Shown here one piece after another: positions 1 to 10,800 of a stretch of 31,213 nt of DNA. The notes under the pieces are model-generated. The model had not been told where the DNA came from and searched no databases. It was given only the letters and a program-made list of their open reading frames with translations. A program made the translations under genes and the position numbers. This DNA is from Pelargonium nanum (lineage: Eukaryota; Streptophyta; Magnoliopsida; Geraniales; Geraniaceae): positions 1 to 31,213 of the forward strand of contig JAYMTF010000718.1 of NCBI GenBank assembly GCA_036897485.1, given 5' to 3'. The first letter of the stretch is position 1. Each line of letters begins with the position of its first letter.

Positions 1-1
1 A

Positions 2-61
2 AAAAGACCGACGGTGGTTCAAAGAAAAATTGTAGAAGAAGAACTAGAGAAGGCGGCTTAA
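2..61 (+). other. possible 3' end of an upstream coding exon, cut by the window edge
   Basis: From base 2 one frame is open for 19 codons, rich in charged residues (RKIVEEELEKAA at its end), and stops at TAA 59-61. AT-rich non-coding DNA follows at once. The composition (GA-rich, charged) is more exon-like than the next 800 bases, so this could be the tail of a plus-strand gene starting outside the window. It is too short to assign to a family. The two other plus frames also end within about 90 bases. Confidence 0.2.
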
Positions 62-885
62 AGAATGGTTAGTTAGTGTTGTGTATTTCATATTTTACTC
101 TTATGCATATATATTGTAATAAACTTAAAGAATACTTACTAAATAATTATAAAAAATATTATTGAAAATTCATGCATGCCTAACTTCTTAATAAAAAACA
201 AAACACTTATTTTTACGACAGATTGAGTATGTATTACATACATATATAAGCAATGCATGATGAATAATGTCATAGTTTCAACATATAAATTAGTAATTAT
301 CACGGTCATTTGGATAAAAGAATTGACATAAAAATTTGAATAAATGTTCTTTCAGAAGATATTTTTTATGAAAGCAATTTGATGCGTGCATCCGTCTTAT
401 ATGTCAAATACATACACGTGTCAGACTGTGATATGTGGAAAATGGATCAGTTTGAGTTTTCAGTCAGGTGGGGGTAGTAAGTACCTTCTTGGGTTAGATG
501 TAGTCCATAGTCATGATTCATTTCCAAATGTACATGCTTTTGACACGCACCCGGTAATACATGCATGAATCATTTTCCTTTTCTTAATTAGTACAAATCA
601 GAATCACATTACGTTACCTCATAATTATTTACCGTATTGACCTCACAACGGAAGTCCAAGAATACTAACCACTCGGTCAAAACAAAAATTTATACGCACG
701 AAGTCACCCAAATTTCAATGGGAACGGGCCAAGCAAAAAAAAGGCTCCCATTCATTCCGTTTACAACTCACGAGTCACGAGCAACCAACAAAATTCAAAG
801 GCGAGTACAACAAAACAGAGAATCTATGTGCATATCTCTGCTTCCATAGACCCATACCAATCTCTACTCTACATAACTCACAGCT
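62..885. other. intergenic region and distal promoter of the NPGR1-like gene
   Basis: AT-rich DNA with no credible gene; the short open frames inside have no family resemblance. The only motif I would note is ACACGTGTCA at about 413-422, a G-box/ABRE-type core (CACGTG) that could bind bZIP or bHLH factors. No clear TATA box can be fixed to a transcription start. Around 840-900 the DNA becomes CT/CA-rich, as in a plant 5' leader. Confidence 0.4.
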
Positions 886-894
886 CTACAAACA

Positions 895-1460
895 ATGGTG
901 GTGGTCGCTCTCCAAATATAATAACAAACTGCCCATATTGCCATTTGCAAGCTCCAAGGTAACCAGATCTCTCTCAACGCCCACAAATAGATACCAAAAC
1001 AGAGACCTCTCCATAAATGTAGCTTTCATTTCATGGCTTTGTCGCTGTAGGCTGTAGCTGGACCAGGTCGATTCGTCTCCTCTTCGGCTTCCTGTGATTT
1101 TTGGTAATTCCGAAGCTCTGTTCCTCTTGTGGGTCTTGTTCCTTTCACCACCTGCGTTTTTCTTTGTTCTTTTCCTCCTCACTCTCTTGTTTTCTTCTTC
1201 TTCGTCTCTTTCGCAGCTCCGCTTTAATTTTAATGTGCTTTGGTGTTTGTGATTTTTGTTGTTAATTGAGTTTTTGCCTCTCTAATTGGTGGATCAAATC
1301 TACATTGGAATCGTATTTTGAAAATGGAACCAAACAGCTTTCTGGATTTATGAACCTAGTGTTGAAATCAGACTCATAGATTGGGGTAAATTTTGGTGTA
1401 AATAGGCTTGAATCTCTTTGTTGCTTGGTTTTCACAGAAGATCCCAGACCTTCGGAGAAG
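895..1460 (+). promoter_or_regulatory. probable 5' leader of the NPGR1-like gene with a 5'UTR intron and a short uORF
   Basis: An upstream ATG at 895 opens an eight-codon reading frame (MVVVALQI, stop TAA 919-921). A good donor (AAG/GTAACC) lies at 959-960. A good acceptor (TTTTCACAG/AAGATC) ends at 1436, 25 bases before the main start codon, and is preceded by a T-rich tract. The simplest reading is a leader exon near 890-958, an intron 959-1436, and a second exon with the CDS. If the transcript starts upstream of 895 the uORF would be in the mature leader. All of this is inferred from sequence signals only. Confidence 0.4.
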
Positions 1461-4352
1461 ATGCTGTGCGCTTGTTCCGGTGAGCAGTTCAAGTTCGAGG
1501 ATCCGCCGCAGTCGCCGGAGTCACTGGCGACGAGAGACTTCTCGGCGAGCGGTCTGTCTTCAAGGACCGCCGGAGAATGGGAGTCCAAATTCGAAGACAC
1601 ACAGGTTGATGAAGCTGAATCGACTCTCAAGGAAGCTCTCTCCTTGAACTATGAGGTGGGTTCTTAGTTCTTGCTTGGAAGTTGCTTTTGCTGCTTGAAC
1701 TAATGTTGGTTTGATTGATTCTTTGTGAGTGAGTGCAGGAAGCCAGGGCATTGCTGGGGAGGCTTGAGTTCCAAAGAGGGAATTTCGATGCGGCCCTTCA
1801 TGTGTTTCAGGGCATTGACATTAGAGGGTTGACTCCGAGAATGACCATGGCTATTGTAGAGAGAACCCAGCAAGTGAAAGCCCGTTCTAAACCCGATTCT
1901 GTTCCCCAGAATGTAATGTCGATGCATTCGGTGAGTTTGCTCCTTGAAGCTATCTTGCTTAAAGCAAAATCACTCGAGGAACTTGGGCGATATAAAGGTA
2001 TATGGTTTAACCCTTGTCATCTCTTTGAAATGTGATTGAGCTTTGAATAACAGACATCAGGGTTCTAAAAAATGATTAGAATGAATTGTCATTTTGATGC
2101 CTTAGATGATTTGATTTATGGACACACTATATGGAATTGCAGTGAGTGGGCTCAGCTAGATTGTTTTTTGTATTGTGGTATGATAGCTGTAAATGTAATT
2201 GGTGCTGATGCTTTTTCATTCATCAGAAGCTGCAAAGGAGTGTAAAACAATTCTGGATACCGTAGAATCAGCACTGCCTAATGGAATGCCCCAGGGCTTT
2301 GGTGAAGACTGTAAGTTGCAGGAGATGTTTCACAAAGCACTCGAGTTGCTGCCTATTCTGTGGACAAAGGCAGGAATTCTTGATGAAGCTATCACTGCAT
2401 ATCGCAGGGCTCTAGTCAAGCCGTGGAATTTTGTTCCCCAGAGGCTGGCTAGTGTGCAAAAAGACTTAGCGGCCATGTTACTCTATGGCGGTGTTGAAGT
2501 GATCATTCCTCCTGAGTTACAAGTATTGGGTCCAACTACCCCCACAAGTAATATAGAGGAAGCAATCCTTTTGTTGTTAATACTCATGAAAAAGGTGGCA
2601 TTTCGAGAAATAAACTGGGATGCAGAAATCTTGGATCATCTAAGTTTTGTACTTTCTGTTACTGGACAATGTGAGATACTAGCGGATCATGTGGAGCAGG
2701 CCCTTCCTGGTATCTTTAGCCGAGCTGAGAGATGGTATTTTCTTGCACTTTGTTATAGTGCTGCAGGTCAGGATGATGTAGCCTTGAACCTCTTAAAAAA
2801 GTCTACGGGTAGTTCTGAAGCAAAGCACAAACCTCATTTCCCTTCTTTCTTGCTGGGAGCAAAGCTATGTTCCATGGATCCCAGACATGCTCATGAAGGG
2901 ATCGGTTATGCTCGTAAGTTGGTTGATGAGGTGGATCATCAGTGTGAGCATTACAAGCGTCAAGCCCATAACTTCCTTGGTGTTTGCTATGGGAATGCAG
3001 CAAGAGTGTCTGTGTCTGATTCTGAAAGAGTTGTACTTCAGAGAGAATCATTGAACTCTCTAAACCATGCTGCTCAAAATGGGAAGGATGATCCAGAAGT
3101 GATGTTTAGCCTTGCACTGGAAAATGCAGGGCAAAGGAATCTGGATGCTGCTTTTGACAATGCAATGGCCTATTCTGATATGGTAGCTGGAAGCTCAGTA
3201 AGAGGTTGGAAGCTCATAGCACTCATAGTTTCTGCACAGCAGCGGTTCAAGGATGCTGAAAGCATAGTCGAATTTGCTTTGGATGAAGCTGGGGGGATAG
3301 ATCAGTTAGAACTTCTTAGATTGAAAGCTGTGCTTCAGATTGCACAGGAACGGCCCAAGCAAGCAATAGAAACCTACAGAATCTTGTTAGCAGTTATTCA
3401 AGCACAAAGGGAGATTCAAGCCAAGAAGGAACAAGCTCAGAACTTCAATGCGGAGGTGCGTTTTTTAATCTCTCTCCACGTTCACAAATATTCATGTTGA
3501 GAATAATCTGATTAATTCTACAATATGTAAATGTGTGTTAACTGTTCAGATCATTTTGAAAATGAATTTTTTGTTTTATGTGGAGCTGGGGTGTACTATG
3601 GAAGAGCAATCTGAAGTTATTGAGTCGGATTTTCTTCTTCATTAAGCAATCAAACATGCATGTGTATAATGTGCATTGGCACATACATGAAATGGATTAT
3701 GAGATGCCAGTTCTTGTCCGAAACTGCTCCTAGTTTTGTCCTCCGTGAGATGGCCTTGAAGGCACACAACTTGCTATTGTAAACTTTTGGTTGTTCATTT
3801 GCAGGTAGTAGCAGAAAGAAAACTGGAAATGGCAGCCTGGCAGGACGTGGCAACTGTGTATACAAAGCTTGGTTCATGGTCTGATGCAAAAATTTGTGTA
3901 GACAAAGCCAGGGCAATAGACATTTATTCTCCAAGAAGTTGGCATACAACAGGTATACTACTATCTTTGTTCAGTGGTTCTGTTGATATATACATGTATA
4001 CTGCATTTGATTTCTGATTCTATAGTAACACATGGCAACAGGAATGTTATTTGAAGCCCAATCACAGTACAAGGAAGCTCTTGTTTCTTTCTCAATCTCA
4101 TTGTCCATAGAACCAGATTATGTTCCAAGTCTGGTTGCAACTGCAGAAGTATTGATTAAGCTTGGTAGCTCATCGCTCCCCATTGCGAAAACTTTTCTGA
4201 TGAGTGCCATACGGTTGGAACCCACAAATTACGAAGCATGGTTGAACCTGGGAATGATTTCCAAGACGGAAGGGTACTTGCAACAAGCAGCAGACTGTTT
4301 TCAAGCTGCATATGAGCTCAAGCTATCTGCTCCTGTTCAAAGCTTTACATAG
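1461..4352 (+). CDS. NPGR1: NPGR1-like TPR calmodulin-binding protein (No Pollen Germination Related)
   Basis: Coding exons: 1461-1655, 1739-1997, 2227-3455, 3805-3952, 4042-4352; all introns are GT-AG and all junctions keep frame, giving 713 residues. The N-terminus (MLCACSGEQFKFEDPPQSPE) and the end (AYELKLSAPVQSFT) match my recall of Arabidopsis NPGR1 (about 704 aa). Tetratricopeptide-type helix pairs are seen at about 66-90 (ALLGRLEFQRGNFDAALHVF), through the long third exon, and in the last two exons (WQDVATVYTKLGSWSDA; YKEALVSFSISLSIEPDYVP; EAWLNLGMISKTEGYLQQAA). NPG family proteins bind calmodulin and are membrane-associated; recent work on the family links them to recruiting PI4-kinase alpha complexes at the plasma membrane. 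That role is family knowledge, not seen here. The TAG stop at 4350 is followed by a 3'UTR that may end near AATAAA at 4758-4763. It converges with the minus-strand SVIP-like gene. Confidence 0.93.
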
Positions 4353-5437
4353 CAGTGGTTTCCCAGTTAGTTTAAACAGACAGCTTTCATGATGAAGAAT
4401 CAATGTGCTACACCATTGTTAAAATGCCAGTTCCTGTTATTGGAAATGTATAGCTATCCTTCCACTTCTCCTACAATGAATTGCACTTGAGGTCATGTCA
4501 TGTGCCTTAGTGGGTCAAAAGGGTTCATGGCAAAAGAAAAAGTTTCACCCAGAAACTGTACACCACTATTTGTAATAGGAAAGGTCTTTATGCAAAGTGT
4601 TTTTCTTCCAGCAGTTTCATGCCCAGAAAAAGGCTGTATTGTCCTGAATCAGATTAACTTTTCTTGTAGAACAGCGCATTTGCATAATCTAAACCCTTCA
4701 TTTTCTTTTGAAGATTAATTAGCTATGAAATCACATACATGTATTTCAAGTGCACACAATAAATTGAAGGCCATTAATGAGCTAACCTGTGCACTTTATT
4801 TCACTACTATTTTGAACTGAAACATATAGATGAAGAAAGTTTGGCACAAGCTTAAAGCTGCAAAATAGCTTTAGAAATGGCCCTTATTAGCTACTAATAA
4901 AGGAACACAAATGTAAAGTTGTAATAGATATTTATTTTTCCTTCACCTTACATCACATTTAATTACAATGGCACAAGTTATCGGTTTGAAAAAATAACAT
5001 ATCTGCACTGCACGGGAAGTACTTTGCTCCAGAAAAGAGAGGCAATGTAGAGGTTATGTTTGAAGCTTGAACCCAATCTTAACATTAAGCGCTCACTGCA
5101 TGACAGAAAACAGAACGAAAGGTTGAAAAAGATGATTTTCTAAACTATGAGAAACACATCCTACCTCTACAAAGTTCAATTCAAGATCATGGAATTTGTT
5201 GCTTTGAAATACTCTCGGATAAATGTAGAAATGAGAGAAGACATCTTTGTGACAAAAAAAAGGCTAAGTTGTAACTTATATTTACAACAAGGTTAGCCCT
5301 CTGAGCATGAATTGGTTTAATTATCAATTCCAATTTATCATTTACACCATAAGATGTATAAGAGTGAATAGAATTAAGTTTCATTAGGTTTAAAGTTCAC
5401 ATACTTACATGCAACTGTTGCTGTATGGCTGAAATGC
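4353..5437. other. convergent 3' region between the NPGR1-like and SVIP-like genes
   Basis: No coding signal. AATAAA at 4758-4763 (+ strand) and its reverse complement TTTATT at 4931-4936 are plausible poly(A) signals for the left and right genes respectively, which would give 3'UTRs of about 400 and 500 bases. The open frames at 4500-4718 (+) and 5187-5384 (-) have no recognisable domain and fall in these UTRs, so they are not called as genes. Confidence 0.45.
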
Positions 5438-7664
5438 TTAACTTCCACCCACCTGCCACTGCATCAACAATACCAACCAACAAAAGGGTCAAACTTGTAA
5501 ATTAGTAGTACGTAACCTGAGCAATGATCTGAAAACGTAATACATATCTGAGCAAGTGGCAGGATGATATTGGATATAAAGGAATCATAAGCCTATAATA
5601 TGAGTCCTCAATTAACTAGGCCTAGCTAGTATTACATGAATTATTGGTAAATACTAGGTAACATTTGGATTAAAATTTCTGGAATGCATTCCAAATCCAT
5701 TCTCATGACCCAAAAGTCATAATCCAAACATGATGAATGAATCCCATTACCATTCTCATTCTTGATTCTCATCCCTGAACAAAAATTATAATCCAAACGC
5801 TACCTAAAAACCAATCAACTGGATTTGCATATTAAGATCAAGAAAACCTTAAGGACTGGTTCGCCTTTGCTAGAGTTTGCAGACTGCTTTGCCATCCCTG
5901 CTAGCTGTGCACGTGCAGCCCTTCCTGCAGCAGACTTCTCAAACTCCCCTTGCCTGCAAATATAAACATATTATTCATTATGACTTAAGAAAAACTCCAT
6001 ATTAAAATATCTATATTGTTTCTTCAAACTTTTTCTTAGGAAAGATCTTGATACAGAAAGCTGTCAATGGTATATCATATCAAGACTATAATTCATTTCC
6101 AAGAGAGGTTTCTATAGTCACAATTCATATTTGGACAGGTTATATCAGTCCCCTTGTAACGAATGACAAACAAACACTTTCAAAATAACATTTGATACCG
6201 GCAGGCAATGTACTCCAAATTCTGAAGCCTAGCGACAATCTTGATTTTTATGCACTTTGAGCACTGTTAATGTATTTTGAATGATTATAAGTATTTTGAG
6301 AACAAAATTCTATATTCACGAATTGCACAAACCTTTTAAAAGAGTATGCACCAAATGATTAAATCAGACTTAACTTCAAAGACTGACAGTCATTGGAGAG
6401 GTATACTACTATACTTCCAAACCTGTATGGCTTTATCTCACGACAAAATTTCAAAGACAAACTTCACGATTGACATCATGTTAAAGTGTGCTTAAGCTGG
6501 CAAATTGGCAGTTGATAACTGCCTCAGTGGGATCTTTGTACACAAAGAATAGATTCTGTATGGAAATGATCCTAATGCGAAAGCCGAAAGAGAACAAGAG
6601 AATATTGCAGAACCATTAAAAGAAAGGGAGTGAAGGGGTCAATATCTTACTCGAAATGATTAAAATGGTCAGGCTGCGAAGCAGAAGAAACAGAGACATT
6701 TTTCACCAAATCATTTAATGGCACTAAGTGGTCCAGTATCCACTCTGGGTAGGAATATATATACAGTCATGATATGATGCTACTGTTGTGAGGTCACAAG
6801 CTCATTTATTGTCCTTTCTATTTTCCATTTTTGCAACTTCCAACTTAATATTGCTTAGTTGCATGTATGAATCTTGCATTTCATAAAATTGTGGATAGTG
6901 AACTTAAATTCATATTCTAGACTTAATGTGGATAGCAGGTTGAAGTAATTTTAAGAAATCGTTCGAACACAATAATCTAAAACAAGACTGGAGGAGGTTT
7001 CAGCTGATCACTCAGATCCATCCATCATTTTCCCTTACTTCTGAACTAACACTCAATCATTTCGAGCAACCTTTAGAGATACACTTCCGCCTTGACAACT
7101 TCCCTATTTACATCCTTCATTGAAAATAAGGCATCAAGAACCCAAAATTACAGTGAACTCACGATAGAATCGTTAATTAGAAACTATGTAATAACTTTTA
7201 AGACAATTCCCCCAACATAACAACTTAAGACCCACACTCTTTCCTCCTACTCCTAACTCGAAAAAACAAACATAGGGTTAACTTCTGTCCATTTCTCTGA
7301 AAATTACAAAACAAAGAAGATTAAGAACATCAATCAAGCATTTTCCTTGAAATACTTCCCCACCCAATTCCCATCACATATATAAACAACTTGTTAATTA
7401 AAGTCACCAACCATTTGATTTAACATAAACTCTGATCCTTCATCAACCAATTGATTCCACAATTCCACAGAACAGCACAAACCAAACCAAACCCAAATAT
7501 GAAAATCAACCAGAAATGAAAACGATGAGTTTGAGAATGAAAAATTGCCTCTTTTGGGCGGCTTCGGCGGCTCTGGCGCGAGCTTCCTGTGAGGCCAATC
7601 TCTCAGCTTCAACTCTCTGCTGCTTGCTGCTTCCGTCACCTCCGCAACCCAGGCACTGCCCCAT
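5438..7664 (-). CDS. small VCP/p97 (CDC48)-interacting protein-like, N-myristoylated
   Basis: Three coding exons on the minus strand: 7664-7549, 5953-5848, 5458-5438, giving 80 residues. The start MGQCLGCGGDG carries Gly2 for N-myristoylation and Cys4/Cys7 for palmitoylation. Residues 29-39 (RARAAEAAQKR) fit the VCP-interacting motif R-x5-AA-x2-R exactly, as in animal SVIP. Then come EFEKSAAGRAARAQ and a tail ending in WQVGGS before TAA. I recall near-identical short plant proteins (…FEKSAAGRAARAQLAAMAKQ…, WQMG end). Expected role, by analogy with SVIP: a membrane-tethered regulator or adaptor of the CDC48 segregase. This is inference. Intron 1 (7548-5954, 1595 nt) must use a GC donor (AG/GCAATTTT) to keep the conserved KRQ..FEK junction. 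Intron 2 (5847-5459) is GT-AG and holds a MITE. The whole gene would be missed by a single-frame ORF search. Confidence 0.85.
5657..5804. mobile_element. 148-bp MITE with GGTAACATTTGGATTA ends, in intron 2 of the SVIP-like gene
   Basis: The left end GGTAACATTTGGATTAAAAT is mirrored by the right end TAATCCAAACGCTACC, giving about 16-bp imperfect terminal inverted repeats. The inside carries further mirrored pieces (GGAATGCATTCC; CATTCTCAT; GATTCTCAT). A flanking direct repeat is only partial (CTA left, TAA right). GG...CC ends and a TA-type target fit a PIF/Harbinger-like MITE, but the superfamily is not certain. A second, longer copy of the same end type lies at 9488-10082. Confidence 0.6.
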
Positions 7665-7887
7665 CCCCTCTCTCTCTCTCTCCTTTGACCTCTACTCATA
7701 TTTCAACTCTCTATCTATTTATACGTTGTTCGCTACGTCAGAGACAGAGCAGGGGTGATCTCGTCATTTCGCATAAACCGCTGTTTAAAATAGCGCTTAT
7801 TGTTAAAAACGCAAGTTACATCAGCACTTGAGTTTACAGAGCAGAAACCTAGAGGAGCTAGTGCCTTACAGAACTGAAGCAGCAGAG
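7665..7887. promoter_or_regulatory. bidirectional promoter between the SVIP-like (-) and AKAP17A-like (+) genes
   Basis: Only 223 bases separate the two start codons. On the minus strand a TATA box (GTATAAATAG, 7715-7724) lies about 55 bases before the SVIP-like ATG, with a (GA)n leader tract (CT run at about 7669-7682 on the plus strand). On the plus strand I see no TATA box upstream of 7888, which is common for housekeeping genes. Both genes are probably expressed from this shared open region. Confidence 0.6.
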
Positions 7888-10800
7888 ATGACTAAGCGAC
7901 CGTTAGAGTCTCTCCCTCCAACCGAAACCCTAGAGGTCGACCAGACCCTGTCCCTCGTCCCGCGCGTGAAGCTCAACCTCACAGTCCACCCCGTGAGCGC
8001 GGAGGCGCTTTCGAGGCCCATCGACGAGTGGAAGCTGAAGCGCGCGCTCATCGATTTCCTCAGGACCTCGCTCTCCGCCCCCGTCGCCGTCCCGGAGGAG
8101 GACATCACGGTCCGGCGCTGCAGGGACCTCAAGAAGCGGAAGCGAGAAGAGCCGGTTGCGCAAGGCACTCTCTTCATCCGCGATCTGGGGTTTCTCGGCC
8201 GGAAGAGGAGAAATGCGGAGGACGATGGGGAGGAAGAGGACGTGGCGGTGGCGGAGAAGAAGTTTATGGATTGGAGGAGGCATCTGGTGGAGAAGATGGA
8301 CGGGATTGAGCTGAACCTTGAAAGGATCAAGTACAAGCTCAGTGTTGCTCTGCCGGCGAGTGATGATTTTGAGGGGATGAAGAAGGATTGGGAAGAGTCT
8401 TATGCATTTGGGAATCGAGGTTTTTTTTTCAGCTTTTGGGTTTAAGCATTGAATGTGTTTACTTTACTCTGCTGAATGATGTAGGAAAATTTGCTTGTTT
8501 AGTGATGTGAGTGAATGTGCTTTTGTACAGGTTACTCGAGGGGAGGGAGGCAAGACCCGGATACAATCATTTTGAGGGGAGTTCCGTCGAGGTGGTTTGC
8601 AGAGCCTCGAGTGTCCTCTAAGCCTTCAATACTGGTTACACATGGGATATTTTCGACATTTGGAGGGATAAGGTATGTGCTTATTTTGGATTTCATTGTG
8701 CTTGATTTTTGCTGCATTTCATCCTTGGGCATTTTGAACTTGAATGTAGCAACTAGTACTTAAGATTCGGGAACATAACCGGAAGGTCAAGAATCATGAA
8801 CCTGTTGTTGACCTATGGTTGCCTTTTAGTTAGATTCATTTGTAAAAAGGGAAATGTTTTGATAAGACTCTGATGTCAAACTTCTCATAGGGCCCTTGTT
8901 GTTTGGTCAATTGGATGTGATTCGATTATTCACTTGTTCTGCCTTCCTCTATGCATTTGAACTTGTTTTTACTTTTAACCCAATTCAGGAAACGGGCTAA
9001 AATGAGCTCAACATCAAAGTTTTCCAACTAATTGCATTCAAATCTAGTGCTTATGAAAATACTCCCTCTGTCCCAGAATGAGTGTCTTGTTTGTCTTTCA
9101 ATTTTCCCAAAATGAGTGTACTCTTTCTTTTCTAGGAACTCATTTATGCATGAATTACCAATAATATTTCTATAATAAGTTAGTTATTATCCATTAAGTT
9201 TTTATACAACATATGTCCATGGAGATAAAGATGAAATGTACAACACTATCTAACTTGTCCTTGTTTTTTTTTTAGAAAGAAAGCAAGATACTTATTTTGG
9301 AGGGAGTATATACTAGTATGGACTATGGACACAGTGGGAAATGTTTGATTTAAATATTTGATCAACTATTGTACAATTAGGATGTGAATGGCAACCAACG
9401 AGAACTGAACTCTGTTCATTATTTCAAAATTGATAAGAGGAAACTTAGATGGCATTTGAATTACAAAATTGAATAGGGGAAACTTAAGTGGCATTTGGAT
9501 TAGGAATTTGATGGGAATGAGAATGAAACCCATTCTCATTGTCATTTTCATTGCTAGGTAATGTTGTTTCATTCAATTAACGTGTGGGAATAGGAATCAT
9601 TTACATTCCAATTGTTGTTCCTTGGTTTACTAGACTAAAGAATTTGTTGGAAAATGAAATCAATCAACTTATTCATATTTTTAGAAAATATTGAAATAAT
9701 TATGAAAAAAGTCAGTCATTTAGAATTAAGGAACGTTGCCAACAAAATATGTTTAAAAATTCAATACTTGGTGTTAAATTGTTTAGATTTGCTCATAAAT
9801 GTGCATTAAGAAAACAGAATCCATAGTTGTGTTCATCTCGAAAGTTTACAATAAAAAAAATCACTCCAATCGAATATTTGAGCACGAAGTCGTAAATTTT
9901 TTCTATGTTTCAGATTTTTCACACATAAATATGCAATATTCCGGAAATTTAAACTCATAACCATGTTCCTCCCAAAGAGTATGGGAATGGTAGCCTTCTA
10001 ATCCAAACATTGTCAATGGGAATCTCATTCCTATTCTTCATTTTCAAACCAAAAATCTTAACCCAAAATTCCAAATGCTACCTTAATATATTTCAGGCTT
10101 TACAGCTGTAGTTTATAGGCAGTGAATGATGGGCTGTAAATTTATGCTACCTTCTTACCGCACAAATTGTGCAGATTGATTTGGATTAGGTTGTTTTGCT
10201 TTGCTTAATGACCAGTTTTAAGTTGGAATGAATAAGACATTCTAGCTATGTTTCTTGAACTTTTAATCCACCAGTAACTTTAGGTTCAAGTCTTTCTTCT
10301 CTCTCATGTTCCTATCGTATCATAAACCTTACAATACATTTCCATTGCCTTTATGCAACAATACCATGTTAGCTTTCATTCACGCCACAAATTGAATAAC
10401 CTAACTTAACTGTGCATCATTCTTCATTCATTCATTTAACTTACACTTCATAGGAATCTTAATGTTGCCGAGGACAATGATCTAGGTAATGATGGGGATG
10501 TGGACGGTGGCGACCTAGTGTCAGGTCTGCATTGTAAGATTGTCGTTCAGTTCGAGAAACATAAGGATTTCTGTAACACCTTGAAGGTGCTATGTGGCCG
10601 CTCATTGCAAAAGGTAGGTGCTTTATTTGCTCTATATATTATTGGGTCTCTCTATTATTATAATATTTATCATACAATTTAATTTGACCTTCTTCCAGAG
10701 TCTTTTAGGAGTTATTATTATTGTTTCATGTTTTAAATTGTTACTGGTAGCATCTTGCATTTCAACATGATCTTGTTCTTGATTGTCATAAGCAAACTTT

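Noticed and set aside
7394-7699. 101-codon minus-strand frame over the SVIP-like first exon
   Set aside because: It is a different frame from the one starting MGQCLGCGG and has no conserved sequence.
7828-7887. 20-residue extension of the AKAP17A-like protein
   Set aside because: The upstream in-frame stretch would need a TTG start; the first ATG is at 7888 and fits the family start.
7930-8336. Overlapping minus-strand frames of 117 and 156 codons
   Set aside because: They are antisense to the first exon of the AKAP17A-like gene, Arg/Ser-rich by composition only.
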